From NCBI GenBank assembly GCA_963708425.1, contig OY970206.1:3286001-3350000 (forward strand): a DNA stretch of 64,000 nucleotides, read 5' to 3'. This document shows, in pieces, positions 1 through 9,223 of this stretch (positions within the stretch are counted from its first letter, which is position 1; the number at the start of each line of letters is the position of its first letter). The DNA is from JACMNW01 sp963708425 (GTDB taxonomy: Bacteria > Pseudomonadota > Alphaproteobacteria > Rhodobacterales > Rhodobacteraceae). Made by a program: the position numbers and the translations under genes. The notes under the pieces were generated by a model. That model had not been told where the DNA came from. It saw only the letters and a program-made list of their open reading frames with translations, and ran no database searches.

Positions 1-1022
1 AGGGCTTGCATGATGGCGTAGCCTTCCGGGTGGCGGAATGACACTTGGCTGGCGCGCTGGGCATGCGGGCGGGGGGTGGCGAGAGTCAGAGTAGGGCAGG
101 CGGCCTCGACCCCTGCGATGAATCGGTCGGTGAGGACCAGCGATTGGGTGCGGACGTCGGCGATGTCGGCGATATCCCAAACATCAAGGGCGGCTTCCAG
201 TGCGGCAAGTTGCAAAACCGGGGGGGTGCCGACGCGCATCCGCTCGATCCCGGCACCGGGGCGGTACGATTGATCAAAGGCGAAGGGAGCTTCGTGGCCG
301 AGCCAGCCTGACAGGGCGGGGCGGGCGGTGTTGGCGTGGCGCGGGGCGACATAGATGAAGGCGGGGCCACCGGGGCCGGAGTTGAGGTATTTGTAAGTGC
401 AGCCGACGGCGAAATCAGCGCGGGCTTGTGCCAGATGCACCGGGAAGGCACCTGCCGAATGGGCCAGATCCCAGACGGTTAGCGCACCGGCGGCATGGGC
501 TTTGGCGGTGAGGGCGGCCATATCGTGTTTGGCACCGGTGCGATAATCGGCTTCGGTTATCAGGGTGACGGCGATGGTGTCGTCAATTGCGCCTGCCAGT
601 TCTTCGGGGGCGACAAGGCGCAGGGTATAGCCTTGGCCAAGGGTGCGGCACAGGCCTTCTGCCATGTAGAGATCGGATGGGAAATTGCCGGTATCAGACA
701 GGATAACGCGGCGGGTTGAGTTCATTTCCAGTGCAGACGCAAGGGCTTGGTAGACTTTGATCGACAAGGTATCGCCCATGACCACTGATCCAGGTTCCGC
801 CCCGATCAGGCGGGCGATGCGGTTGCCTAGTTGGGCGGGCTGATCCATCCATCCGGCCTTGTTCCAGCCGGTGATCAGCAGTTTGCCCCATTCGGCGGTG
901 ATGGTCTGTGCCACGCGGGCGGCGGCGGCTTTTGGCAATGGCCCAAGCGAATTGCCGTCAAGGTAGATGATGCCGTCAGGCAAGTCGAACATGGCGCGGG
1001 TGGCGGTGAAATCGGTGGTCAT
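1..1022 (-). CDS. kynU: Kynureninase, C-terminus cut by window edge
   Basis: PLP-dependent cytosolic hydrolase of tryptophan catabolism that splits kynurenine (or 3-hydroxykynurenine) into anthranilate (or its 3-hydroxy form) and alanine. Reading the minus strand from the ATG at 1022 gives an open frame to the window edge beginning MTTDFTATRAMFDLPDG, with the fold-type I hallmark YLDGNSLGPLP near residues 20-30 and the CTYKYLNSGPGGPAF segment holding the likely PLP lysine at about residue 211. About 340 of the usual ~400 residues are present; only the C-terminus lies outside. No tryptophan 2,3-dioxygenase or formamidase is visible on this side, so any kyn operon would continue to the left. 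Identification is firm. Confidence 0.93.
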   Translation of the reverse strand, partial: MTTDFTATRAMFDLPDGIIYLDGNSLGPLPKAAAARVAQTITAEWGKLLITGWNKAGWMDQPAQLGNRIARLIGAEPGSVVMGDTLSIKVYQALASALEMNSTRRVILSDTGNFPSDLYMAEGLCRTLGQGYTLRLVAPEELAGAIDDTIAVTLITEADYRTGAKHDMAALTAKAHAAGALTVWDLAHSAGAFPVHLAQARADFAVGCTYKYLNSGPGGPAFIYVAPRHANTARPALSGWLGHEAPFAFDQSYRPGAGIERMRVGTPPVLQLAALEAALDVWDIADIADVRTQSLVLTDRFIAGVEAACPTLTLATPRPHAQRASQVSFRHPEGYAIMQA

Positions 1023-1181
1023 TGGGGGGCTCCTACTTCGCCAGCCTGCATTCTTTGTGCGATTGGATCAATATGGGGTCGGTGATAAACTTCAAGCTTA
1101 AAATTGTTGTATGATGGGTGTGGGGGGCTTGTCTTTTGCCCAATGGGATTGGAAAAGGTGCAAGAGGTTGGGGAGAGACTG

Positions 1182-1658
1182 ATGCCAGAGACGTCAATGA
1201 CGCCATTGCAACGCGTTTTGCGGCAATGGGAAAGCCCGCCGACGTGGCTGCTTGTGTTCGTTGCCGTTGCATGGGGGCAATCGCGGATTTTGCCGATTTG
1301 GGACGCGAGGAGCTTGGGTGACTGGCTGGGTGCTGCGTTTATCTTGGCAGGGGTTGGTCTGATGATTGCCTCGGTGATGCAGTTTGCGCGGGCGCGAACC
1401 ACGGTGATGCCGCGCGAGGTGGCGCGGGTGTTGATCACGGACGGCGTTTATCAGCTGTCGCGCAATCCGATCTATGTGGCGGATGCACTGATCCTGACCG
1501 GGCTGTGTCTCCGATGGGATTTGGGGGCGCTGATCTGGGTTGTTGCTTTTGTCGCCGTCATTGAAAAGCGCTTTATCGAGGGCGAGGAGGCCACGTTGCG
1601 CGCCAAGTTTGGGCCAGAGTTTGATAACTGGGCAGAAAAAGTGCGGCGATGGATATGA
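1182..1658 (+). CDS. Isoprenylcysteine carboxyl methyltransferase-like membrane protein
   Basis: A 158-residue integral membrane protein with about four hydrophobic segments. The ICMT/phospholipid methyltransferase signature is visible: GVYQLSRNPIYVADAL in the middle and an EGEEATLRAKFG..F..W...VRRWI tail. Family members methylate a lipid or cysteine substrate using S-adenosylmethionine; the bacterial substrate cannot be told from sequence. The ATG at 1182 is chosen over in-frame codons further upstream because GGGGAGAG lies just before it and the family usually starts near the first hydrophobic stretch. It stands alone, divergent from kynureninase and about 140 bases before pntA. Confidence 0.8.
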   Translation: MPETSMTPLQRVLRQWESPPTWLLVFVAVAWGQSRILPIWDARSLGDWLGAAFILAGVGLMIASVMQFARARTTVMPREVARVLITDGVYQLSRNPIYVADALILTGLCLRWDLGALIWVVAFVAVIEKRFIEGEEATLRAKFGPEFDNWAEKVRRWI

Positions 1659-1801
1659 AGATCGGGCCAAAATGGCGAAATAAGCGATCTTACCATTGCA
1701 AGGGCGCAGGTTTCCTTTGAAACATTGTTGCGTGGTCTTATGACAAAGGCTGCAAACCAAACCGCCGCTCTTGAAAGTGGCGACTTACGGGGGATGAGAC
1801 A

Positions 1802-3373
1802 GTGAAAATCGGTGCACCCAAAGAGATTTTTGAGGGCGAGGCGCGCGTTGCGATGACGCCGGACTCTGCCGCTCAGTTGGTGAAGCTGGGTCATACTTGC
1901 ATGATCGAAACCGGCGCGGGGGTGCGGGCCGGATTTTCGGACGCAGTATATGCCGCTGCGGGTGTCGAGGTGGTGAAAACCGCTGCCGCGCTGTTCAAGG
2001 CGGCCGATGTGGTGGTCAAGGTGCGCGGCCCCGAGGATAAAGAGGTCAAGCTTCTGCGTGAGGGGCAGACGTTAATCTCATTCTTCTGGCCCGCGCAGAA
2101 CCCCGATCTGCTGGAGGCGTGCAAGGCCAAGGGTGCCACAGTTGTGGCGATGGATATGGTGCCGCGGATCAGCCGCGCCCAGAAGATGGATGCGCTGTCG
2201 TCGATGGCGAATATCGCGGGCTACCGCGCGGTGATTGAAGCGGGGAACAACTTCGGCCGCTTCTTTACGGGCCAAGTGACGGCGGCGGGCAAAGTGCCGC
2301 CTGCGAAAGTTCTGGTGATTGGGGCGGGGGTTGCGGGCTTGGCGGCAATTGGCACGGCGACCAGTTTGGGTGCGATTACCTATGCATTTGATGTGCGCCC
2401 CGAAGTGGCCGAGCAGATTGAGAGCATGGGTGCGCAGTTTGTCTATCTGGAGTTTGAGGCAGCGCAGGACGGGGCGGCCACGGGTGGCTATGCAGCGCCG
2501 TCCAGCCCCGAATTCCGCGAAAAGCAATTGGCCAAGTTCCGCGAATTGGCCCCCGATGTGGATATCGTTATCACCACCGCGCTGATCCCGGGGCGGCCTG
2601 CGCCAAAGCTGTGGTTGGCCGATATGGTGTCGGCGATGAAGCCCGGATCAGTGGTGATTGACCTTGCAGCCGAGCGTGGCGGCAACTGTGATCTGACGGT
2701 GACGGACCAGAAAGTTGTCAGTGACAACGGAGTGACGGTGGTGGGATATACCGATTTCCCAAGCCGGATGGCAGCGCAGGCATCTACGCTTTACTCCAAC
2801 AATATCCGCCACATGTTGACCGATCTTACACCGAAGAAAGACGGTGTGATTTTCCACAACATGGAGGATGACGTGATCCGCGGGGCGACTGTGGCCCATG
2901 CGGGCGCAGTTACTTTCCCACCACCGCCGCCGAAGATTGCGGCGATTGCTGCGGCCAAACCAAAGCCCAAGACGGTGGAGTTGACGCCGGTTGAAAAGCG
3001 GGCGCGGGAGGTGGCGGTTTTCAAGGCGCAGACGCGGTCGCAAGTGGGCCTGCTGGCCGGGTCTGGGGCGCTGCTTGCGCTGGTGGGCTATGCGGCACCG
3101 GTGGAGTTCATGCAGCATTTCATCGTGTTTGCACTGGCGTGTTTCATCGGCTTTTCGGTGATCTGGAACGTCAGCCACAGTTTGCACACTCCGCTGATGT
3201 CGGTGACGAACGCGATTTCCGGGATCATGATCTTGGGGGCATTGTTGCAGATCGGGTCTGGCAATTGGCTGGTGGTGATCCTTGCGGCGGTATCGGTGCT
3301 GATTGCGTCGATCAATATTGTGGGGGGCTTTCTGGTGACACGCCGGATGCTCGCCATGTTTCAGAAGTCGTGA
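1802..3373 (+). CDS. pntA: NAD(P) transhydrogenase subunit alpha
   Basis: Alpha subunit of the proton-translocating transhydrogenase, which uses the proton gradient to reduce NADP+ with NADH. At 523 residues it is the fused, E. coli-like form: N-terminal dI with an alanine-dehydrogenase-like fold and the nucleotide-binding loop VIGAGVAGLAAIGTA near residues 171-185, a Pro/Lys-rich linker around residues 375-400 (PPPPPKIAAIAAAKPKPK), and about four membrane helices from residue 415 to the end. In Rhodospirillum this protein is split in two, so fusion is a useful marker. Translation starts at a GTG preceded by GGGGGATGAG. It forms a two-gene unit with pntB, 11 bases apart. Confidence 0.96.
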   Translation: MKIGAPKEIFEGEARVAMTPDSAAQLVKLGHTCMIETGAGVRAGFSDAVYAAAGVEVVKTAAALFKAADVVVKVRGPEDKEVKLLREGQTLISFFWPAQNPDLLEACKAKGATVVAMDMVPRISRAQKMDALSSMANIAGYRAVIEAGNNFGRFFTGQVTAAGKVPPAKVLVIGAGVAGLAAIGTATSLGAITYAFDVRPEVAEQIESMGAQFVYLEFEAAQDGAATGGYAAPSSPEFREKQLAKFRELAPDVDIVITTALIPGRPAPKLWLADMVSAMKPGSVVIDLAAERGGNCDLTVTDQKVVSDNGVTVVGYTDFPSRMAAQASTLYSNNIRHMLTDLTPKKDGVIFHNMEDDVIRGATVAHAGAVTFPPPPPKIAAIAAAKPKPKTVELTPVEKRAREVAVFKAQTRSQVGLLAGSGALLALVGYAAPVEFMQHFIVFALACFIGFSVIWNVSHSLHTPLMSVTNAISGIMILGALLQIGSGNWLVVILAAVSVLIASINIVGGFLVTRRMLAMFQKS

Positions 3374-3384
3374 GGGAATAGGCC

Positions 3385-4818
3385 ATGAGCATTGGTATCG
3401 TATCGGCAGCCTACATCGCGGCAGCGGTTCTGTTTATTCTTAGCCTTGGAGGATTGTCCGGTCAGGAAAGCGCCAAGCGCGCAGTTTGGTATGGCATTGC
3501 AGGCATGGCGTTGGCGGTGTTTGCGACAATTCTTAGCCCGGATGTGGCGAACCTGTGGGTGATCGTGCCGATGGTGGCGATTGGGGCCGTGCTGGGCTGG
3601 ATCGTGGCCATGCGCGTGCAGATGACCGAAATGCCGCAACTGGTGGCGGCATTGCATTCGTTTGTGGGTCTTGCCGCCGTGTTCATCGGGTTCAACGCAG
3701 ATATCGAATTGGACCGGGTGCTGGCGCTAGATCCAGCAGCACGCGAAGGCTTGATCGGGTTTGCCAAGAAGCTGGCCGAAAAAGACGCCGTTGAGCAAGC
3801 GATTTTGGCGGTTGAAGTGTTCCTTGGCGTATTCATCGGGGCTGTCACCTTTACCGGGTCGGTTGTTGCCTTTGGCAAACTGGCGGGCAAGGTGGATGGC
3901 AAGGCCGTCAAACTGCCCGGCGGACATTTGTTGAACGCGGGGGCGGCGATTGGATCTTTGATCCTGCTGGTGATGTACGTGCAAGGCGCGGGGATTTGGG
4001 CGCTATTGCTGATGACTTTGCTCGCGTTCTTCATCGGTTATCATTTGATCATGGGGATTGGCGGCGCAGATATGCCTGTCGTTGTGTCGATGCTGAACAG
4101 CTATTCGGGTTGGGCGGCGGCGGCGATAGGGTTCACGCTGGGCAACGATCTGTTGATCGTGACTGGGGCGCTGGTGGGGTCTTCGGGGGCAATCCTGAGC
4201 TATATCATGTGCAAGGCCATGAACCGGTCGTTCATTTCGGTGATCCTTGGCGGCTTTGGCAATACCACTGGGCCTGCGATGGAAATATCGGGCGAGCAGA
4301 TTGCCATCGATGCCGAAGGTGTGGCGGCGGCGTTGAACGATGCGGATACGGTGATCATCATCCCAGGCTACGGGATGGCGGTGGCGCAGGCGCAGCAATC
4401 GGTGAGTGAACTGACCCGCAAGTTGCGTGCCGCAGGCAAGACGGTGCGCTTTGCGATTCACCCGGTGGCGGGGCGCCTTCCAGGGCATATGAACGTGCTG
4501 CTGGCCGAGGCGCGGGTGCCCTATGACATCGTGATGGAGATGGACGAGATCAACGAAGATTTCCCATCGACGGACGTGGCGATTGTCATCGGGTCGAACG
4601 ACATTGTGAACCCGGCGGCACAAGAAGACCCGAATTCACCGATTGCGGGCATGCCGGTGTTGGAATGCTGGAAGGCAAAGCAGGTGTTTGTCTCGAAGCG
4701 CGGGCAGGGCACGGGCTATTCGGGCATCGAGAACCCGCTGTTCTACAAAGAGAATACGCGGATGTTCTATGGCGACGCCAAGAAAAGCTTGGATGCTCTG
4801 CTGCCGATGATTGACTAG
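3385..4818 (+). CDS. pntB: NAD(P) transhydrogenase subunit beta
   Basis: Beta subunit of the transhydrogenase, 477 residues as is usual. The first ~270 residues are a membrane domain of eight or nine helices; the rest is the cytoplasmic NADP(H)-binding dIII, whose inverted Rossmann loop PGYGMAVAQAQ lies near residues 326-336, followed by FAIHPVAGRLPGHMNVLLAE and the terminal VSKRGQGTGYSGIENPLF. With pntA it makes the complete enzyme. A strong hairpin follows 7 bases after the stop and probably ends the operon. Confidence 0.97.
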   Translation: MSIGIVSAAYIAAAVLFILSLGGLSGQESAKRAVWYGIAGMALAVFATILSPDVANLWVIVPMVAIGAVLGWIVAMRVQMTEMPQLVAALHSFVGLAAVFIGFNADIELDRVLALDPAAREGLIGFAKKLAEKDAVEQAILAVEVFLGVFIGAVTFTGSVVAFGKLAGKVDGKAVKLPGGHLLNAGAAIGSLILLVMYVQGAGIWALLLMTLLAFFIGYHLIMGIGGADMPVVVSMLNSYSGWAAAAIGFTLGNDLLIVTGALVGSSGAILSYIMCKAMNRSFISVILGGFGNTTGPAMEISGEQIAIDAEGVAAALNDADTVIIIPGYGMAVAQAQQSVSELTRKLRAAGKTVRFAIHPVAGRLPGHMNVLLAEARVPYDIVMEMDEINEDFPSTDVAIVIGSNDIVNPAAQEDPNSPIAGMPVLECWKAKQVFVSKRGQGTGYSGIENPLFYKENTRMFYGDAKKSLDALLPMID

Positions 4819-4825
4819 GGCATGG

Positions 4826-4853
4826 GCCAGCGTGCCTATCAAGGCGCGCTGGC
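4826..4853 (+). terminator. Hairpin after pntAB
   Basis: Arms GCCAGCGTGCC and GGCGCGCTGGC pair over 11 positions with one G-T wobble around a 6-base loop. It starts 7 bases after the pntB stop. Only a weak T-rich stretch (TTGTGATTT) follows, so Rho-independent ending is likely but not certain. Confidence 0.55.
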
Positions 4854-4965
4854 TTGTGATTTGCGAGGCACAGAACGTGGCGGAAAGCTGACACATCGTG
4901 TGAAATTTTTTTAACGGATCGGCTGCTGCATCACCTTTTTGTTTCAAATACCTGCGATATAGCGC

Positions 4966-5832
4966 ATGGCGAGGTTCAGCATCGGGCCGGAGGCAGGTTT
5001 GCAAGACAAAGTTCTGTGGCGTTTGTTGATTGTCTTTGCGGCGATCCACTTATTTTTTTCGATCTGGCCCACGATTGACCTTGCTGTTTCGCGCGCTTTT
5101 GTGCGGCCAGACGGCACGTTCTGGCTGTCGAAAAGCGTTCTGGCCGAACAGATACGGATGCCGATCTGGCTGGTCAGTTTTGGTCTGGCGATCAGTGCTG
5201 CGCTGATGCTGTGCGTCAGTTTGATGCGCGGGCGATTAGCGCACACGCCGTGGCGGCTTTGGGCTTTTGTGACAACGCTTTACGTCATCGGGCCGGGGTT
5301 GTTGGTGAATGTGCTGTTAAAGCAGAATTGGGGCCGCGCCCGCCCGGTGACGGTAGCGGAGTTTGGCGGCACCAAACTGTTTACCCCACCGTTTGAAATT
5401 GCCGGGCAATGTTCGAAGAACTGTTCGTTCGTATCGGGCGAAGCTGCGTCGGCTGCAGTGATGGTGATTGTGCTGGCGATTTGCTTTCGCGACAGCAAAG
5501 CGCGAAAGTGGCGACCTGCGATGTATGCGGGTCTTGCATTGGTGTTCGTGATCGGGTCTGGCCTGCGGGTGGCGACGGGGCGGCATTTCTTGTCTGATGT
5601 GGTGTTTGCCGGGCTTTTCATGCTGATCATTGCCCGAGTTCTGTACCGCGCGTTTGGTGTGACGGCACCGCGCCCTGCGGGCCTGCTGCAGGCGATGCTA
5701 GGCGATATTTTGGGGCTGGCACGACCGATTTTGCCACCAGCGGTTGGCCCGGCAGCCCTGGTTGTTGCGGTTGAACCGGCGACGGTGCGGATGTCCGAAG
5801 CTGTTGCGGGGGGGCGTGGGCAACACCGCTGA
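4966..5832 (+). CDS. PAP2-family membrane phosphatase
   Basis: A 288-residue protein with about six membrane helices and all three parts of the PAP2 phosphatase signature: KQNWGRARP near residue 119, CSFVSGEAAS near 153, and R(x5)H(x3)D as RVATGRHFLSD near 201. Relatives dephosphorylate lipid substrates such as phosphatidate, undecaprenyl diphosphate or lipid A on the outer face of the inner membrane. An inserted segment with two cysteines (GQCSKNCSF) just before the second motif is typical of the lipid A/undecaprenyl type in alphaproteobacteria. The C-terminal ~50 residues after the last helix are Ala/Pro-rich and look disordered. Substrate unknown. Confidence 0.87.
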   Translation: MARFSIGPEAGLQDKVLWRLLIVFAAIHLFFSIWPTIDLAVSRAFVRPDGTFWLSKSVLAEQIRMPIWLVSFGLAISAALMLCVSLMRGRLAHTPWRLWAFVTTLYVIGPGLLVNVLLKQNWGRARPVTVAEFGGTKLFTPPFEIAGQCSKNCSFVSGEAASAAVMVIVLAICFRDSKARKWRPAMYAGLALVFVIGSGLRVATGRHFLSDVVFAGLFMLIIARVLYRAFGVTAPRPAGLLQAMLGDILGLARPILPPAVGPAALVVAVEPATVRMSEAVAGGRGQHR

Positions 5833-5925
5833 TCTTCATCAATTTGGCCCGTTAAGCCTAAGACCCCGCGGTTTATTTTGGTTTACAATCCGCTTGCACC
5901 CCATAGATTGCTGCGGGCGCAGCAA

Positions 5926-7221
5926 ATGGATCATGACATGCCCGCGATTGAAGACCATCCCCTGCGTTATGCCTTGGTGAACGAGCTGCACGCGCGGCCG
6001 TTTCCATCGTTGGAAGCGCCGTGTCATGCTGTTTATCTGGCGATCAAGGAACCGCTGGATGCAGCCAATCGCAGCCGCGATGCCGACCGGGCCCATCTGA
6101 TTGAGCTGTTGGAGCGTCACGGCTCGGCGCATCCGCAGCCTGAGGCGACGCATTTTTCGGGTGCGATTGGGCGGACCGATCTGAAATGGGAAAGCCATAC
6201 CGAATTTGTGACCTATTCAGCCTTTGGCAAGGGCGTTTCAGGCCGCGCGTTTGACCCTGCCGAGGCCAAGGTTTTCCCAAGCGACTGGTTGACGCGCAGC
6301 CCCGGCAAGAGGATTGCATCGGTTCTGATCCGGGTCGAGTTTCTTCCGGATGATGAGGCAGAGGTGCTGGAAAAGCTGGAAGACTGGTTTGTGGCCGAAA
6401 GTCTTGCCTGTGCGTATGTGGTTGATGGGGCGGCCATTGTCGCGGGTGATTTCCGGATTGATCCGGCGGGGCACATGCGGTTTGCAGTGTTTGTGCGACC
6501 TGGCACGGGGGCGCGGCGGGTTGGCCGCATCGTGCAGCGGTTGTGTGAAATTGAAACCTACCGTGCGATGTCAATGTTAGGGTTGATGCGGGCGCGGCAA
6601 TTGACGACGCGGCTTAATGCACTTGACCCTCGGCTATCGTCGTTGGTGTCTGGTCTTGATGCGGTGGGTGCGTCACCCGAGGTGGCGTTGCATGATCTGC
6701 TGACCATTTCGGCAGAACTGGAAAGTCTGGCAGTGCAATTTTCGTTCCGTTTTGGGGCCACGTCGGCGTATGAGGCGATTGTCAACCAGCGCATTGCGGT
6801 GCTGCGCGAGGTGCGGTTGCAGGGGCGGCAGACATTTGGCGAGTTCATGATGCGGCGCTATGACCCGGCGATGCGAACGGTGAAATCTGCCGAGGGGCGC
6901 TTGCGATCCATGGCCGAACGGGCGGAACGGGCGGCGGAATTGCTGCGAACGCGGGTTGATGTTGAACGATCGGCGCAGAACCAGAAGCTGTTGGAATCGA
7001 TGGATAAACGGGCCGATCTGCAGCTGCGGTTGCAGCGCACGGTTGAGGGACTGTCAACGGTGGCGATCAGCTATTATGGTGTCAACCTTGCGGCCTACGT
7101 CGCTTATCCGCTGACTGAACGGCTTGGCCTGTCGCATGGCATGGCGATGGCAATGCTAACGCCTGTGGTGGTGTTTGCGGTCTGGTTGATGATCCGCCGC
7201 ATTCGCAACCATATCAGTTGA
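5926..7221 (+). CDS. DUF3422 family membrane-anchored protein
   Basis: A 431-residue protein of the DUF3422 family, recognised by the N-terminal HPLRYALVNELHARPFPSL motif, which all members share. The middle is largely helical with heptad-like Arg/Glu-rich stretches (coiled coil likely near residues 310-370), and the last ~50 residues contain two hydrophobic helices ending LMIRRIRNHIS, so the protein is probably anchored by its C-terminus. Function is not known. The ATG used here gives MDHDMPAIEDHPLR; an in-frame TTG lies 48 bases upstream, but the conserved region begins only after the ATG. No clear operon partner; it converges on the ABC transporter operon 9 bases away. Confidence 0.85.
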   Translation: MDHDMPAIEDHPLRYALVNELHARPFPSLEAPCHAVYLAIKEPLDAANRSRDADRAHLIELLERHGSAHPQPEATHFSGAIGRTDLKWESHTEFVTYSAFGKGVSGRAFDPAEAKVFPSDWLTRSPGKRIASVLIRVEFLPDDEAEVLEKLEDWFVAESLACAYVVDGAAIVAGDFRIDPAGHMRFAVFVRPGTGARRVGRIVQRLCEIETYRAMSMLGLMRARQLTTRLNALDPRLSSLVSGLDAVGASPEVALHDLLTISAELESLAVQFSFRFGATSAYEAIVNQRIAVLREVRLQGRQTFGEFMMRRYDPAMRTVKSAEGRLRSMAERAERAAELLRTRVDVERSAQNQKLLESMDKRADLQLRLQRTVEGLSTVAISYYGVNLAAYVAYPLTERLGLSHGMAMAMLTPVVVFAVWLMIRRIRNHIS

Positions 7222-7229
7222 CTGCCTTA

Positions 7230-8141
7230 TCAGCGCCCCCTGATGCGCGGGTCGAGTGCATCGCGCACGCCGTCGCCGATGTAGTTCACCGATAGGACGG
7301 TCAATGAAATGGCGAGGCCCGGCCAGATGACACGTTCAGGGTAGATTTGCATGTAAGACAACCCATCGAACAGCAGCCGACCCCAAGTGGGAAAATCAGG
7401 CGGGAAACCGAGGCCAAGGAACGACAGCACGGATTCGGTTATGATAGCTTCGGCAATGCCAAGCGTGGCGGCGACCATTACCGGTGAGATGACGTTCGGC
7501 AGGATGTGGCGCAGGATGATCCGGCGTGGGATGGCACCGATGGACCGGGCCGCCAGAACATATTCGCGCTCCTTCAGCGCCAGCACTTCGCCACGTACAA
7601 TGCGGGCGGCTTGCATCCACGAGGTGATGCCAATGGCAAAAACGATCAGCGAAAATGCCCCCAGCTCTGGCCCGACAATGGAGGCCATGCGATCGCGAAA
7701 CAGCATCACCAGCACCAGGAGCAGCGGGATCAGCGGCAGGGCAAGAAACATATCCGTCAGCCGCATCAACGGGCCATCAAGGCGTCTGAAATAGCCCGCG
7801 AGCACGCCGATAAGGGTGCCGAACACAATCGCGATGATCATGGCGACAAAGCCGACAGCAAGCGAAATACGGCCCGCCATCATCATCCGATACAACATGT
7901 CGCGGCCAAGCTGATCTGTGCCCAAGGGAAAGCGCAGTGACGGGCCCTGATTTTTCAGCTTGATGGCCTGCGCCACCGACAGCTTTTCGGGAAACCAGAG
8001 ATAGGGGCCAAGCAGCACGACAATCACAAGGATCGATATCACGATCAAGCCGAACAATGCACCTTTGTGCGTGCGAAATTGCCGCCAGATCGCTTTGTTT
8101 TGGCTGGCCGGTTTTGGCGTGGCAACAATAGCGTCAGTCAT
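7230..8141 (-). CDS. Dipeptide/oligopeptide ABC transporter permease, DppC type
   Basis: Second inner-membrane permease of a peptide ABC importer, 303 residues. It has the DppC/OppC layout: a cytoplasmic N-terminus, one helix, a periplasmic segment, then the binding-protein-dependent transport core of about five helices. The EAA loop that contacts the ATPase reads GEVLALKEREYVLAARSIGA followed by HILPNVISPV. The C-terminus LDPRIRGR is typical of the family. Its start overlaps the end of the preceding permease by 8 bases, so the two are translated together. It is the last gene of the operon. Confidence 0.93.
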   Translation of the reverse strand: MTDAIVATPKPASQNKAIWRQFRTHKGALFGLIVISILVIVVLLGPYLWFPEKLSVAQAIKLKNQGPSLRFPLGTDQLGRDMLYRMMMAGRISLAVGFVAMIIAIVFGTLIGVLAGYFRRLDGPLMRLTDMFLALPLIPLLLVLVMLFRDRMASIVGPELGAFSLIVFAIGITSWMQAARIVRGEVLALKEREYVLAARSIGAIPRRIILRHILPNVISPVMVAATLGIAEAIITESVLSFLGLGFPPDFPTWGRLLFDGLSYMQIYPERVIWPGLAISLTVLSVNYIGDGVRDALDPRIRGR

Positions 8142-9141
8142 AGCGGATCCTCGGATCTAGAAGGCCGTAAAGCACATCTGCGATAAGGTTGAACACCACG
8201 ATCAGGACCGCAAAGATGAAGGCCAGCGTTTGCACCATGGGGATGTCGTTCGCGTGGATGGCACCGATTAGCGCCGAGCCGATGCCGTTCACGCCAAACA
8301 GGTTTTCGGTGATGATGGCACCGCCAAAGATCGACGGGATACCAAGGGCGATAACCGTGACCACCGGGATCATCGAATTGCGCAAGACATGCTTCAGCAC
8401 CACGGTGCGTTCGGACATGCCCTTGGCGCGGGCGGTGCGCACGTAATCCTGTCCCATGTTTTCCAGCATGGATGATCGCATGTAGCGGCTGATGGCGGCG
8501 GCATTGGCCAAGCCCAGGGTCATCACTGGCAGGGCCATCTGCTTGATCTGCTTCAGGAATGACTGCCAATCGGTGACTGATAGGGTCGTGTCATATTTTG
8601 TGGGAAACCAGCCCAGCCAGACCGCGAAGATGATGATCAACAGCGTGCCGGAAAAGAATGTTGGTACCGAAAACCCGATCATGGCGAACATGGTGCCAGC
8701 CTGATCGAACCACGAATACTGGCGGTAGGCCGAATAGATGCCGATCGGCACGGCGATCAGGATGCCAACCAGATAGGCGGTGCCGATCACCGTCAGGGTC
8801 TGTGGGATGCGTTGGCCGATGATGGTGAAGACCGGGCTGCGCGACTGCCAGGATAGGATGCGTTGTTCATCGCCAGCCAGATGCGTGCCAAAATAGCTGT
8901 CGAACAGATGCGTGGGTTCCACCCAGAAGAACTGCCGCAGCCAAAGGACATAGCGCACGAACACTGGCTGATCTGCACCTAAGGCTTCGATCATCTTTTG
9001 GCGCACGTCGGGTGGCACAGTCAGCGGGATTTCGGACATTGGCGATCCGGGGGCAAGATCGACCAGCAGAAAGATGACCAGACTGATCACCAGAAGGGTC
9101 GGAATGGCCAACAAAAGCCTGCGGAGCGTGAACGTAAGCAT
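8134..9141 (-). CDS. Dipeptide/oligopeptide ABC transporter permease, DppB type
   Basis: First permease of the importer, 335 residues, with an N-terminal helix (RRLLLAIPTLLVISLVIFLL), a long periplasmic loop, and the conserved core. The EAA loop is RTARAKGMSERTVVLKHVL and the C-terminus is YGLLDPRIRYD, as expected for DppB/OppB. It lies 82 bases after the binding-protein gene, with a hairpin in the gap that may lower permease expression relative to the binding protein. Confidence 0.93.
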   Translation of the reverse strand: MLTFTLRRLLLAIPTLLVISLVIFLLVDLAPGSPMSEIPLTVPPDVRQKMIEALGADQPVFVRYVLWLRQFFWVEPTHLFDSYFGTHLAGDEQRILSWQSRSPVFTIIGQRIPQTLTVIGTAYLVGILIAVPIGIYSAYRQYSWFDQAGTMFAMIGFSVPTFFSGTLLIIIFAVWLGWFPTKYDTTLSVTDWQSFLKQIKQMALPVMTLGLANAAAISRYMRSSMLENMGQDYVRTARAKGMSERTVVLKHVLRNSMIPVVTVIALGIPSIFGGAIITENLFGVNGIGSALIGAIHANDIPMVQTLAFIFAVLIVVFNLIADVLYGLLDPRIRYD

Positions 9142-9179
9142 GCGCGGCGTTGCCTCGGATCAGAAGAAAGATGGTTTGG

Positions 9180-9212
9180 AAAAAGGTAGCGGGGCCGTGC
9201 TGGCGGCCCCGC
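9180..9212 (-). terminator. Intra-operon hairpin with T-run after binding-protein gene
   Basis: On the minus strand the arms GCGGGGCCG and CGGCCCCGC form a perfect 9-base stem with a 6-base loop, followed by TACC and five T. It sits in the gap between the binding-protein gene and the permease genes. Such partial terminators commonly make binding protein more abundant than membrane components; that role here is inferred. Confidence 0.6.
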
Positions 9213-9223
9213 CAAAGGTTAGA

